This document shows positions 42,990 through 52,663 of a DNA stretch of 64,000 nucleotides, one piece after another. The notes under the pieces are model-generated. The model saw only the letters and a list, made by a program, of their open reading frames with translations. It searched no databases and was not told the origin of the DNA. The translations under genes and the position numbers were made by a program. The first letter of the stretch is position 1. Every line of letters starts with the position of its first letter. Origin of the DNA: NORP309 sp964352735 (GTDB lineage: Bacteria; Pseudomonadota; Gammaproteobacteria; Xanthomonadales; Marinicellaceae); the NCBI GenBank assembly GCA_964352735.1, contig CAYGTC010000011.1:19879-83878 (forward strand), in the 5' to 3' direction.

Positions 42990-45191
42990 TTACATATTTT
43001 TCAAATGCTCAACAAAGTCCTCTGCATTTTTGAACCCAAAGAAACTGTGTCGCGTCAAAAGCTTATCGTCTTTATCAAAAAACAACGTAGCAGGAGGTCC
43101 AACAATCTTAAATCGCTTCATCAATGCTTTATCAATGTCATCCTGATCGGTTACATCAGCTTTCAACACTAAAAACCTTTCTAACTCTTTCTGTACAATC
43201 GCTTTAGAATATGTAGCCCCTTCCATATGTTTACACTCAACACACCAATCTGCATAAAAATCCAATAAGACTATTTTATCGGTTTCTTTCATGGCTTTCT
43301 CTAAATCTTCATAAGATTTGACCAATACAAAATGCGTTTCATGTTTGGTTAAGGGGTGCATAAAGTCTGAATTACCGCGTATCGCCCCAAGGATTTGTAC
43401 AAAACCAATCGCCATCAATGCTAACTTAATGACAAAGAATATTGGTATCAACTTACCTTTAACGCCATTTTTAAGTGCATATCTGTACCAGAACACAGAA
43501 GTCAATAATGCCAATGTTCCAAACAGAGCCAAGGTTACCGGCCCCGGAATGATTCTAGACAGGAACCAAATAGCCATGCCCAACAAGGCCACACCAAAGA
43601 AAGCTTTGATTACATTCATCCAACCACCAGATTGAGGCATCCATTTACCTGCAGAAGCACCTATCAATAACAGTGGCACACCCATACCAATGGACATCGC
43701 AAACAGGGCAAAACCACCAACTACTGGATCACCAGTATTAGAAATATACAAGACTGCACCAGCCAGAGGAGGAGCTACGCAAGGGCCAACAATAATTGCT
43801 GACAAGAAGCCCATAATTCCCACACCAATGTATGAGCCTGATTTTTGCTTATTACTGATGTTAGACAATTTACTTTGCCAAGACGCCGGTAATTGCAAAT
43901 CATAATAACCGAACATTGACATTGCCAAAGCCACAAAAACCATACTGAAAGTGATAATGATCCACGGCTTCTGTAATGCCGCTTGTATATTGGCACCAAG
44001 TAAGCCAGCGATCACACCTGCCGCAGTATATGCCAAAGCCATGGCCAACACATAAATAAAAGATAAGGTAAAAGCTTTGGATCTTGAAATGTTACCTTGA
44101 CCGATGATTAAACCTGAAAGAATCGGAATCATGGGGAAAATACAGGGTGTTAATGCCAACAATAAACCAAATCCAAAAAATCTAAGAATTGTTGACCACC
44201 AAGAATTCTTCTCAAGATCCTGTTGAATTTGATCTTGCTCAGATAATGATGCCCCTTGCGATGATGCCGCAGTAGCGACTGTTTGACTCATTGCAGGCAA
44301 TTCAACAGTGATGAGACGCTGAGCTGGAGGGTAGCAAATGCCTTCGTCAACGCAACCTTGGAAATCTATCTGGATTTGTAGTTGATCAGCCGAACCAGCC
44401 GCTCTGGCAATATCTACATCCACTTCAATTTGATCAAAAAACACTTCAACTGAACCAAAATGTGGATCATCTTTTTGCTTGGCTGCGGGAAAAGATAAAC
44501 CTCCAATGGTGATACCGGAGGTTAGCGAGGTCAGTTTTACTTTATCTTTATACAAATAAACTTTTGGACTCATGGTAAAACGCGCTGACAATGTATTGGC
44601 ATCCATGGCAATGGTTTCGACAGTAAATGCCTGCTCTTCGGGTAGTACAGAATCCAATTGACCACCCCAATCGTCATTGCTATTTAAGCCCAAACCGCCA
44701 GTGGATTGTTGTGCCATTAAACCACCGTTATCAGCATGCAATTCAGCACCTTGTGCTACAGGCAATGCAATCTCAATGGTTTTCGTTTGTGGTGGATAAC
44801 ACACACCAGCTTCTGCACATCCTTGGTATTTAAATTTCAGTGGAAGCAAATCAACCTGTTCAGGGTTTTCATAAGGAATGACAATATCTACTTGATGATG
44901 ATAAGTCTCTACCTCACCAAAGAACTCATCATTCTTCTTTTTACCTTCAGGAATTTGTGCTTCAGCCAGTATGACTGTATTTTTTGGAGCTGGGAACTTA
45001 AAAGCATGCTTATAAAGATAGTATTTGTCGGCTATATTAAACCGCAATGTGATTTTATCTTTGCTGACCTCGGCAACTTCAGGAGCAAAAGCGGCATCCA
45101 CATCCAGTAGCTCGCTTTGATCTATCGAATGAGCGTTACCGGCAATTGCCAAAAGGAAAATTAATATTGTCAATAATGTTACTTTATTCAT
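42990..45191 (-). CDS. dsbD: thiol:disulfide interchange protein DsbD with two N-terminal alpha domains
   Basis: A protein of 733 residues; ATG 45191 begins a signal peptide ending AGNAHS. Two similar periplasmic DsbD-alpha-type domains follow, one with FQYQGCAEAGVCYPP-like Cys pair (KYQGC...CYPP) and one with DFQGCVDEGICYPP. The membrane domain has eight helices with the Cys pair in LTPCIFPM and IIVGPCVAPP. The C-terminal thioredoxin domain has DFYADWCVECKHME (near residue 650). It carries reducing power from cytosolic thioredoxin to the periplasm. E. coli DsbD has only one alpha domain, so this copy has a duplication. A clear terminator follows. Confidence 0.94.
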   Translation of the reverse strand: MNKVTLLTILIFLLAIAGNAHSIDQSELLDVDAAFAPEVAEVSKDKITLRFNIADKYYLYKHAFKFPAPKNTVILAEAQIPEGKKKNDEFFGEVETYHHQVDIVIPYENPEQVDLLPLKFKYQGCAEAGVCYPPQTKTIEIALPVAQGAELHADNGGLMAQQSTGGLGLNSNDDWGGQLDSVLPEEQAFTVETIAMDANTLSARFTMSPKVYLYKDKVKLTSLTSGITIGGLSFPAAKQKDDPHFGSVEVFFDQIEVDVDIARAAGSADQLQIQIDFQGCVDEGICYPPAQRLITVELPAMSQTVATAASSQGASLSEQDQIQQDLEKNSWWSTILRFFGFGLLLALTPCIFPMIPILSGLIIGQGNISRSKAFTLSFIYVLAMALAYTAAGVIAGLLGANIQAALQKPWIIITFSMVFVALAMSMFGYYDLQLPASWQSKLSNISNKQKSGSYIGVGIMGFLSAIIVGPCVAPPLAGAVLYISNTGDPVVGGFALFAMSIGMGVPLLLIGASAGKWMPQSGGWMNVIKAFFGVALLGMAIWFLSRIIPGPVTLALFGTLALLTSVFWYRYALKNGVKGKLIPIFFVIKLALMAIGFVQILGAIRGNSDFMHPLTKHETHFVLVKSYEDLEKAMKETDKIVLLDFYADWCVECKHMEGATYSKAIVQKELERFLVLKADVTDQDDIDKALMKRFKIVGPPATLFFDKDDKLLTRHSFFGFKNAEDFVEHLKNM

Positions 45192-45299
45192 GTTATTTAT
45201 GCTTTTCAAATTATCTAAGTGCCAAGACCTTAAGTATCGGGTTTTTCATTCAGAAAAAAGTTCAATACCCCATCCTAGGTCCAATTAATGCTATGGCCT

Positions 45300-48020
45300 T
45301 CACAAATCAATTGATTTTAGACGAAATAAAATCATACCTATGTGCGAATGAGACAACCAATTCTGGGATTTATTCCATTTATCTTTGTTTCGATTCATAT
45401 TTTCATCAATACTGGATATCAACAAGTTAATATTCGTCTGATTCTGATAAAATTCTTGAATCGCACTTAAATCAGAAATTTTGTCTTCACCAAACAAGAT
45501 ACCATGCAAATCATCATTCAACATTAAATCATCCATACGCAGAAAATAATTGAGTGCAGCAAACAAGGCTTTTGACCTTTGCATGTCATTGAAACTTTCA
45601 GTCAATTGTTGCTGTACCTCTGTTGGAGATGTCTTTCTTGCCAGAAGGGTTTGATAGATCAAATCTTGTAGTTCTGCTGCTTTAGTTTGATAAGCTTGAT
45701 GAATATCACCACTTAAGCTCGACAACTCATCAGTGTAAATGACCTGCCCTTCATTAGAGAGTATTTTGTCACGCCATTCTTGACCACTTGACCAGTTTGA
45801 CTGGAGAATATCATTTTCATCAGTTCGTGAAGCGGTCAAAAAGGTCAAACGATTGGGAACCAACCCATATGTACCCTCTTTCAAAATCGTCGCAATGTTT
45901 TTGCCAACAATGGGCAATGGACAATAAATATTTGAAACTTCTTCACTGTTTTCAGCAAACAGGTACAAGTATTCTTGAGCATCTGTTAACTTACGCTCAA
46001 AAACCAAAGCTTCATCATAATAACCTTTTAAGCTGAAACTAAAATGACCATAATAATTTGCCACGCTGTCATTGTTTAAATGGGTTGAAGTGGCTCTGCG
46101 TTGTTCCCAGCCTACATTATCATAACACAGTTTAAGCGAACCCAATTTCAACTGATCAGCCACCAACAAATGATTGGGAAAAAGTCCAAACAAAGCTCTA
46201 GAGGATTCTAACTCCACATGAACACCACATGAGTTTTGTGCATCACATTCCATAATACTGACATCTTCAACTCTGTAATTGCTGTGCTTCTCTACATTCT
46301 CTAACAAATCAATATCACTGCCTTGTGTCAAATTTGCCACATTAAACTCATTGATCAGTTGCCGAATTTGAACTTTGACATTTTCCCACGACTGCATTAT
46401 TTTGGTGTATTGTGTATTCAACACATTTTGCTTTGTTTGATTTAAACAAGCATAGTTATCGATCAGTTGCTGGCCTTTTGCTATGATTTTATTGATTTCA
46501 TTTTGCTGTGGGTAACTGCGCATATAAGCAGGCCATCTGTCAGCAAACCACAATAATGACTCAGCAGCCAGGGTCCATTCCAATGGATTAACCAATTGAT
46601 CCTCATCTTTTAAACAATTATTTTCTACACTATTGGCATATAAAATATTGATGATTTGCCATGCAGGCAATTGTAAGGCTCGATCCAACGCTTGTTGTGA
46701 GTCAATTTTAGTAAGACTGCCAGAAAGCTCCCTCACTCCTGCCTCCTTGGTTGCGGCAACGACCATATCATTAATACAGCCTCTGAATTGCTTTGCGTCA
46801 ATGGGCTGCTGAGGATATGGGGCAAATTCTTCACTGATGTTAAGACAAATCTCTAAATCTTTTTGTATTTTTCGCCTGAATGGATTTTGCATGTACTTTC
46901 TAAAACCATCGTCGACAACTTCATATGCCGTCATTAAATGAGCATCGTCACTATTTGTTTCACCATTATAATAAGACTTAAGGTGATGAAAACTGGATTC
47001 AACCCATTCTGGCAATTTTTCATTGATGGCTAACAATTGTGGTTCTTTTGACAAAAACCAGGCATCATTTTCTTCAATAAAAGACATTAGGGCATTGGAC
47101 TTTTCTGTGCTCAAACCATCACGATAAAAATACAACTGTTCAGCCAGTGCGAACCAGCTTTGTGACGAGCCCAAATAATGTTCATGAGATTTATCCAGTA
47201 TAAAACGCATCAGGGTTTCATATAAATACTGATCATCAGTGGGTTGAGACTCAATCTTAACAGTGATTTCTGCTAAAGCAGCATTTTTATCATTTACAGT
47301 GTGCCATGTTTTTAAGGCTTGCAAAATGTCTGTTAATGAACCTGTGACCTCAGTATCTGGTACTTTATCCGGAGTCAGATTTTGTTGCTCTTGTGATTCC
47401 TCAGTCTGTAGTGCAAAAACAGTTAAGCTGTCTGAAAACACATCCTTCCATTGTATTTCCTGCTGCTTAGTAATATCAGCCAACAATATCTCCCATACTT
47501 GATTGAGTTTCAGATAAATACTCACATCATCTGCTAACGCAAAAAATGCCGCCAGATTTTGTTTACTCAGTACAGGTGATTGACGGTTGACGTTCCATTT
47601 ATTGATGGTCATACCATGGGTAAATTGAGTCAAGACTCTGCCTGCATTGTATTGAGAGTTGACAATAGACACATGAGATGCTGCTTCAGCAGCCTTATCT
47701 TCATTCAATTGATTGATGGCTGTTTGCCAAACAGTATGCGCTTGTTGTTGATTACTGTATGAAGTTAAAATTTTCCATAAAGTTTTGGACAAAGACACCG
47801 AACCATGAACCCCATGTTTTTCACGCAGTTGAGTCACCACATCTGAGACAGGCATTAACTGGTCGAAATCATCTCTGTTTTCATCGTTTTGCTCTTCAGC
47901 GACCTCAACATTGGATTCATCCGTTAAACCTTCACTGTTAATTTGGGCCTTGGTATTTAAACCAATCAAACAGAGTACAATCAATATGAGGCGGGGAGAA
48001 ATTGAACAAAACTTCATCAT
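45300..48020 (-). CDS. large secreted protein of unknown family, 906 aa
   Basis: The frame starts with MMKFCSISPRLILIVLCLIGLNTKA, a signal peptide ending near residue 25. The rest is a single long, mostly helical chain with many tryptophan and glutamine residues and a few cysteines (LEICLNI, FRGCIND, NNCLKDED, ECDAQNSCG). A beta-rich insert lies at about 600-700 (CGVHVELESSRALFGLFP). No family or repeat is recognised. It is divergent from the asparaginase gene and separated from dsbD by about 100 bp. It may be a periplasmic helical scaffold, but this is only inference. Confidence 0.6.
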   Translation of the reverse strand: MMKFCSISPRLILIVLCLIGLNTKAQINSEGLTDESNVEVAEEQNDENRDDFDQLMPVSDVVTQLREKHGVHGSVSLSKTLWKILTSYSNQQQAHTVWQTAINQLNEDKAAEAASHVSIVNSQYNAGRVLTQFTHGMTINKWNVNRQSPVLSKQNLAAFFALADDVSIYLKLNQVWEILLADITKQQEIQWKDVFSDSLTVFALQTEESQEQQNLTPDKVPDTEVTGSLTDILQALKTWHTVNDKNAALAEITVKIESQPTDDQYLYETLMRFILDKSHEHYLGSSQSWFALAEQLYFYRDGLSTEKSNALMSFIEENDAWFLSKEPQLLAINEKLPEWVESSFHHLKSYYNGETNSDDAHLMTAYEVVDDGFRKYMQNPFRRKIQKDLEICLNISEEFAPYPQQPIDAKQFRGCINDMVVAATKEAGVRELSGSLTKIDSQQALDRALQLPAWQIINILYANSVENNCLKDEDQLVNPLEWTLAAESLLWFADRWPAYMRSYPQQNEINKIIAKGQQLIDNYACLNQTKQNVLNTQYTKIMQSWENVKVQIRQLINEFNVANLTQGSDIDLLENVEKHSNYRVEDVSIMECDAQNSCGVHVELESSRALFGLFPNHLLVADQLKLGSLKLCYDNVGWEQRRATSTHLNNDSVANYYGHFSFSLKGYYDEALVFERKLTDAQEYLYLFAENSEEVSNIYCPLPIVGKNIATILKEGTYGLVPNRLTFLTASRTDENDILQSNWSSGQEWRDKILSNEGQVIYTDELSSLSGDIHQAYQTKAAELQDLIYQTLLARKTSPTEVQQQLTESFNDMQRSKALFAALNYFLRMDDLMLNDDLHGILFGEDKISDLSAIQEFYQNQTNINLLISSIDENMNRNKDKWNKSQNWLSHSHIGMILFRLKSIDL

Positions 48021-48135
48021 AACAATTAAAAAAAATGGCTAGAAAGGTATTATGCAACAGATCCTTGCAAATATGAATTGGGTTTTACTGCATTTATGGA
48101 TAAAATAGTGTTTTTTTAGGATTCAGATTTTCAAC

Positions 48136-48621
48136 ATGAAACATTTAAAGATTATTACCACAGGTGGAACCATTGATAAATTATATTTTGATGATGCCAG
48201 TGAATACAAAATTGGCCAGCCTGTCATAGGTGATTTACTGAATGCTTACAACGTTGCCTTTAAGTTTGAAGTATTATCACTGATGAAAAAAGACAGCCTG
48301 CATATGACTGACGATGATAGAGAATTGATAAAGAAAGTCATTGAAAAATCTGATGAAAAGCATTTTTTAATCACTCATGGGACTGACTCCATGGTCACGA
48401 CGGCTCATTATTTATCTAACATTAAAGATAAAACCATTGTTTTGACAGGGGCGTTGGCACCAGCAAAATTTCAAAATACCGATGCCATTTTTAATATTGG
48501 TTGTGCGATTGCAGCGGTTCAAACTTTAGACTCTGGGGCATGGGTCATCATGAATGGAAAAGTGTGGGACCCAAACCACGTGGCAAAAAATCGTGATGAA
48601 AACCGTTTCGTAAAGGTATAA
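48136..48621 (+). CDS. single-domain asparaginase-family protein
   Basis: A protein of 161 residues, only the N-terminal domain of L-asparaginases. ITTGGTIDK (residues 7-15) holds the first catalytic Thr (Thr12) and HGTDSM (81-86) the second (Thr83). The C-terminal domain, which normally completes the active site of the neighbour subunit, is missing; single-domain asparaginase-like proteins of this length exist in other gammaproteobacteria, so it is probably not a fragment. Activity is uncertain. One base separates it from yciO. Confidence 0.85.
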   Translation: MKHLKIITTGGTIDKLYFDDASEYKIGQPVIGDLLNAYNVAFKFEVLSLMKKDSLHMTDDDRELIKKVIEKSDEKHFLITHGTDSMVTTAHYLSNIKDKTIVLTGALAPAKFQNTDAIFNIGCAIAAVQTLDSGAWVIMNGKVWDPNHVAKNRDENRFVKV

Positions 48622-48622
48622 C

Positions 48623-49240
48623 ATGGCAAGAATACTGTATGTTCATCCTGACAACCCTCAGATGAGATTAATCAAACAAGCTGCTGAGGCCATAAAAAGC
48701 GGCCACATCATTGTTTATCCCAGCGACTCGGGCTATGCATTGGGGTGGTCTATGGACAATACACAAGCGCCGAAGACCGTTGCAAAACTTAAACAAACAG
48801 ATGAACACACACCTTACAGTATCATTTGCCAAAAAATTTCACAAATAACAACTTTTGCTTTGGTTGACAATGTCGCATTCAGATTGATCAAAAACCATGT
48901 GCCAGGTCCCTATACTTTTATTTTACCTGCAACGCGCAGAGTGCCAAAAAAATTGCAACACCAAAAACGTAAATCCATAGGTATTAGGATACCGCAACAC
49001 AATGTTGTTGATGCTTTATTAGAAGAACTTGATGAACCATTTATGAGTTCGTCACTGGTATTACCAGAGGTCGAAATGTATGAGTTGGACAGCCAAGATA
49101 TCGATGACAGGATTGGACATTCTATAGAATACATCATAGACTCAGGCTACAACCCCATTGAACCCTCAACCGTAGTCGAGTTGCTTGAAGATGGTCCTCA
49201 AATCGTCAGAAGCGGCCAAGGAGTGATTGATTTTGTCTGA
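48623..49240 (+). CDS. yciO: YciO-family protein (Sua5/YrdC-like)
   Basis: A protein of 205 residues. It has HIIVYPSDSGYALGW, KLKQTDEHTPYSIIC (dsRNA-binding/ATP region), VPGPYTFILPAT and IGIRIPQHNVV, as in the Sua5/YrdC fold. The lack of a Sua5 C-terminal domain, and the YciO-type spacing, place it with YciO rather than TsaC. TsaC makes threonylcarbamoyl-AMP for t6A; YciO's own activity is less clear. It overlaps scpA. Confidence 0.85.
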   Translation: MARILYVHPDNPQMRLIKQAAEAIKSGHIIVYPSDSGYALGWSMDNTQAPKTVAKLKQTDEHTPYSIICQKISQITTFALVDNVAFRLIKNHVPGPYTFILPATRRVPKKLQHQKRKSIGIRIPQHNVVDALLEELDEPFMSSSLVLPEVEMYELDSQDIDDRIGHSIEYIIDSGYNPIEPSTVVELLEDGPQIVRSGQGVIDFV

Positions 49241-50057
49241 CCAAGACACCAAAAACGTCAATGCCACACAGTCTGAAATGCCATTTGCCATTGTTGAAGG
49301 CAAACCCTACACGCAGATGCCCACTGATTTATACATTCCTCCTGAAGCGCTGGAAGTTATTTTGGAAGCTTTTGAAGGCCCCTTGGATTTATTACTGTAT
49401 TTAATACGAAGACAAAACCTCAATATTCTGGATATACCCATCACTCAAATTACCCAACAATACATCGAATACATCAATTTATTGGGTGAAATGAACTTTG
49501 AGTTGGCTGCTGAATATCTGGTTATGGCTGCCATGCTGGCAGAAATCAAGTCACGCATGCTATTACCCAAACCCGAAAGTGAAGATGAAGAAGAACAAGA
49601 CCCTCGAGCAGAGTTGGTCAGACGTTTACAAGAATACGAACGCTTTAAAACAGCTGCACATGACATTGATCAATTGCCCAGAGATTATAGAGATTATGTG
49701 ATTGCATCAGCACATGTTGAAGACAAAGAGCACTACAGCATTCCACCGGATGTCGACATGAGAGATATCATCATGGCTTTTAAAGATGTTTTGGCACGTG
49801 GCGACTTGAAAATATCACATGCCATTGAGCGTGAAACACTAAGTGTCAGGGATAAAATGACTTCATTATTAGAGGTTTTACAACAGAAAAAATTTTTTTC
49901 ATTTGAATCTTTATTTGACCCACAAGAGGGCAAACAAGGCGTAGTTGTTACTTTTTTAGCAATGCTTGAACTGTTAAAAGCGCAAGTTTTAGATATTGTA
50001 CAAAACGACAATTATGGGCAAATATACATCAAATCATTACAGGATGGAGACCAATAG
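49233..50057 (+). CDS. scpA: segregation and condensation protein A
   Basis: A kleisin of 274 residues with LEAFEGPLDLLLYLIRRQNLN, FELAAEYLVMAAMLAEIKSRMLLP and the C-terminal helix (GVVVTFLAMLELLK). It links SMC heads in the condensin complex with ScpB. The start is TTG 49233: AAGGAG (49218-49223) lies nine bases before it, while TTG 49227 is too close. It overlaps yciO by 8 bp. Confidence 0.93.
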   Translation: MSDQDTKNVNATQSEMPFAIVEGKPYTQMPTDLYIPPEALEVILEAFEGPLDLLLYLIRRQNLNILDIPITQITQQYIEYINLLGEMNFELAAEYLVMAAMLAEIKSRMLLPKPESEDEEEQDPRAELVRRLQEYERFKTAAHDIDQLPRDYRDYVIASAHVEDKEHYSIPPDVDMRDIIMAFKDVLARGDLKISHAIERETLSVRDKMTSLLEVLQQKKFFSFESLFDPQEGKQGVVVTFLAMLELLKAQVLDIVQNDNYGQIYIKSLQDGDQ

Positions 50058-50714
50058 GTGGAAGTCAAGCAAATAAAAAACATCATTGAAGCTGCATTGC
50101 TGGCTGCTGGAGAACCGTTAACCATCAACCGACTTCAGCATTTATTTTCTGAACAGGAACTCACGCATACAGACATTGCCAAAGCCATAGAACAGTTGGG
50201 CAAAGATTTAACTGATCGCGGCATTGAGTTGGTTGAAGTCGCCAACGGCTTTAGGTTACAAACAAAAACCATTTTACAACCATGGATTGCAAAGCTCTGG
50301 GAAGAAAAGCCAAAAAAATACTCACGGGCCTTACTTGAAACCATTGCATTGATCGCTTACAGGCAGCCTGTTACACGTGGAGAAATTGAGGATGTTAGGG
50401 GTGTAGCAGTCAGCAGCCATATCATCAGGACTTTAATGGACAGAGATTGGATTCGGGTATTGGGCTACAGAGATGTGCCTGGCAAACCAGCCATGTTTGG
50501 CACCACAAAAGAGTTCTTGGATTACTTCAATATGAAATCATTGCAAGACCTGCCAACTCTTGCAGAAATCAAAGACATAGAAACCATCATGCCTGAATTG
50601 GATTTTGATGGCAAAAAAACAACTCAAGCGACTGAGGAAACTGATAAAAAACAGGCATTCCAAGCGCAATTCAACACTCAAGAAAAGCCGGGAATACAAG
50701 ATGAAGAAGAATGA
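50058..50714 (+). CDS. scpB: segregation and condensation protein B
   Basis: A protein of 218 residues with two winged-helix domains; core motifs are IEAALLAAGEPLTI, LLETIALIAYRQPVTRGEIEDVRGV and VLGYRDVPGKPAMFGTTKEFLDYF. GTG start follows GGATGGAG and the stop of scpA directly. It pairs with ScpA in SMC condensin. It overlaps rluB by 14 bp. Confidence 0.94.
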   Translation: MEVKQIKNIIEAALLAAGEPLTINRLQHLFSEQELTHTDIAKAIEQLGKDLTDRGIELVEVANGFRLQTKTILQPWIAKLWEEKPKKYSRALLETIALIAYRQPVTRGEIEDVRGVAVSSHIIRTLMDRDWIRVLGYRDVPGKPAMFGTTKEFLDYFNMKSLQDLPTLAEIKDIETIMPELDFDGKKTTQATEETDKKQAFQAQFNTQEKPGIQDEEE

Positions 50715-51561
50715 TAAGCGCCACACAACTGATCAAAAAGACAGTCAATCAAAAGTCAGTCAATCGAAAGCCAGGGACCAACCAACACTGAAAAAAGAAA
50801 GAATACAAAAAGTACTGGCAAGAAGTGGATTGGGCTCTCGTAGACAGATCGAAAAATCCATCAAATTGGCCCAAATATACATCAATGGCACCTTAGTCGA
50901 GCTTGGCGCCACCGTCCAACAAGGCGACATCATCAGTTGGAAAAATCGCAAATGGCTCATTGAAGCGCAAGCAACTGACTTTAAAATCATCATGTATAAC
51001 AAGCCATTGGGTCAAGTCTGTACACGAAAAGATGAAAAAGGCCGACCTACGGTATTTGACACTTTACCAGAACTCAAAGGCCAACGCTGGATCAATATAG
51101 GTCGTTTGGACATCAACACCACTGGTTTGATACTGTTCACTACGGATGGACAATTTGCCAACCATATGATGCACCCAAGCACCAAAATTGACAGAGAATA
51201 TGCCTGTCGAGTATTTGGAGAAGTCGACCAAATTAAACTGGACAATTTACTCAAAGGTGTAGATTTGGAAGATGGTTTTGCCAAATTTAATGACATTCAG
51301 GCGGCTGGCGCCGGTGAAAGCAACCAATGGTTTCATGTGGTGTTACTAGAAGGAAGAAATCGTGAAGTTCGACGCCTGTGGGAGTCACAAGATTTAAAAG
51401 TCAATCGTCTTAAACGTGTGCGTTATGGCGGCGTATTTCTACCAAAAAAATTACAACTCGGACACTACAAAGAACTCACCGCCGGTGAAAAAACCATCTT
51501 ATTAAAAGACGTTAATTATCAATCAGAAGATGCCGAACTGGTGGCTCAATTCGTAAAATAA
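50701..51561 (+). CDS. rluB: 23S rRNA pseudouridine synthase RluB
   Basis: A protein of 286 residues. After a charged tail (1-32), an S4 domain (RIQKVLARSGLGSRRQIEKSI) precedes the catalytic domain with INIGRLDINTTGLILF; catalytic Asp is Asp137. EGRNREVRRLWES fits RluB. It modifies U2605 of 23S rRNA. The ATG at 50701 is chosen because the further-upstream frame (from 50605) lies inside scpB. RluB rather than RluE/RluF because of the scpAB context. Confidence 0.92.
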   Translation: MKKNDKRHTTDQKDSQSKVSQSKARDQPTLKKERIQKVLARSGLGSRRQIEKSIKLAQIYINGTLVELGATVQQGDIISWKNRKWLIEAQATDFKIIMYNKPLGQVCTRKDEKGRPTVFDTLPELKGQRWINIGRLDINTTGLILFTTDGQFANHMMHPSTKIDREYACRVFGEVDQIKLDNLLKGVDLEDGFAKFNDIQAAGAGESNQWFHVVLLEGRNREVRRLWESQDLKVNRLKRVRYGGVFLPKKLQLGHYKELTAGEKTILLKDVNYQSEDAELVAQFVK

Positions 51562-51597
51562 AGTGCCAATAGCCTGCATAAACAGCGGTGACAACAG

Positions 51598-52629
51598 ATG
51601 AGAAATTTGAACAATGAACCAAGAACACACCAATACTGGCTTGAACTCATGTCGAACTCTCAGTATGCTCAAGAGCCTATTGATTATTACAGTGAGGGCC
51701 CGTTAATAACAGCATTACAAAATAAAGTAGCTGGTTTGCTGGGGAAACAAAGCGCCTTATTCTTTCATAAAGGCGTGGCTGCACAACTGACAGCACTTAA
51801 AGTTATCAGTGAAAAGAAAAACAATAATGCCTTCATTTTACATCCACAAAGCCACATCGCTGGCGATGAGTCACAAGCCTATGAATCCCTCATGCATTTG
51901 CGCGGTATACTTTTGGGTGAATTATTTAAACCATTCGACAGCAAAGCTTTATCGACTATAACTGAACCCGTTGGATCATTAGTGGTAGAATTGCCTTTGA
52001 GACGCGCAGGATTCAAGCTCACCCCATGGAATGAATTACAAAAAATTCAATCCTGGACACAGCACAACAATTGTCACTTTCACATGGATGGAGCCAGACT
52101 GTGGGAATCCACTCACCATTATCAAAAATCATTGGCTGAAATTGCAGCAATGGCAGATTCTGTCTATGTGTCTTTTTATAAAGGCATTGGAGGCATTGCT
52201 GGTGCCATGTTGGCCGGTTCTGAGGATTTCATTAATGCTTGCAAAGTGTGGAGGTCTCGTATGGGCGGCGATCTTTACAGCGCTTTCCCGATGATAATTT
52301 CAGCTTTACAAGGACTGGATGACAGACTGCCACTGATAGAAAAGTGGGTCATCAGGGCCCATGAAATTGCCAAAGCCCTGAATCAATTTGAACAAATCAC
52401 TGTTGATCAACCCCATACCAATGGTTTTGTGATTTTTGTCCAAGGCCAATCAGCAGAACTCAATAACAAAAAACAACAGCTTGATAAAAAATACAATATG
52501 CGCCTGACACCCGGCTTTTGGGCCACTGCAGTACCTGGTATTGTCAGTGCTGAACTACAAGTGGGCTATGACTCACTTGACATCAGCACCGATGAAATCA
52601 TTGAATATTTTCAAGCATTACTCAACTGA
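51598..52629 (+). CDS. threonine aldolase-like beta-eliminating lyase (PLP)
   Basis: A fold-type I PLP enzyme of 343 residues. CHFHMDGARLWES (about 159-171; Asp164 contacts the pyridine N) and VSFYKGIGGIAG with Lys195 as Schiff-base residue are the marks of the threonine aldolase/beta-eliminating lyase family. It may cleave threonine or allo-threonine to glycine and acetaldehyde. The N-terminus (MRNLNNEPRTHQYWLEL) and the replacement of the usual SDTVT start point to a subgroup distinct from LtaE. It follows rluB by 36 bp. Confidence 0.8.
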   Translation: MRNLNNEPRTHQYWLELMSNSQYAQEPIDYYSEGPLITALQNKVAGLLGKQSALFFHKGVAAQLTALKVISEKKNNNAFILHPQSHIAGDESQAYESLMHLRGILLGELFKPFDSKALSTITEPVGSLVVELPLRRAGFKLTPWNELQKIQSWTQHNNCHFHMDGARLWESTHHYQKSLAEIAAMADSVYVSFYKGIGGIAGAMLAGSEDFINACKVWRSRMGGDLYSAFPMIISALQGLDDRLPLIEKWVIRAHEIAKALNQFEQITVDQPHTNGFVIFVQGQSAELNNKKQQLDKKYNMRLTPGFWATAVPGIVSAELQVGYDSLDISTDEIIEYFQALLN

Positions 52630-52632
52630 CTC

Positions 52633-52663
52633 CACCTATTTACTTAATGCAGGCAAATAGGTG
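52633..52663. terminator. hairpin between convergent genes, overlapping a stop codon
   Basis: CACCTATTT (52633-52641) pairs perfectly with AAATAGGTG (52655-52663). It lies between the convergent aldolase and beta-propeller genes and overlaps the last codons and stop (TAG) of the latter. It may stop transcription in both directions, but no T-run follows. Confidence 0.5.

Noticed and set aside
48136..48621. Asparaginase gene broken by frameshift
   Set aside because: The product ends in an ordinary way, the next gene starts one base later with its own conserved domain, and one-domain members of this length exist.
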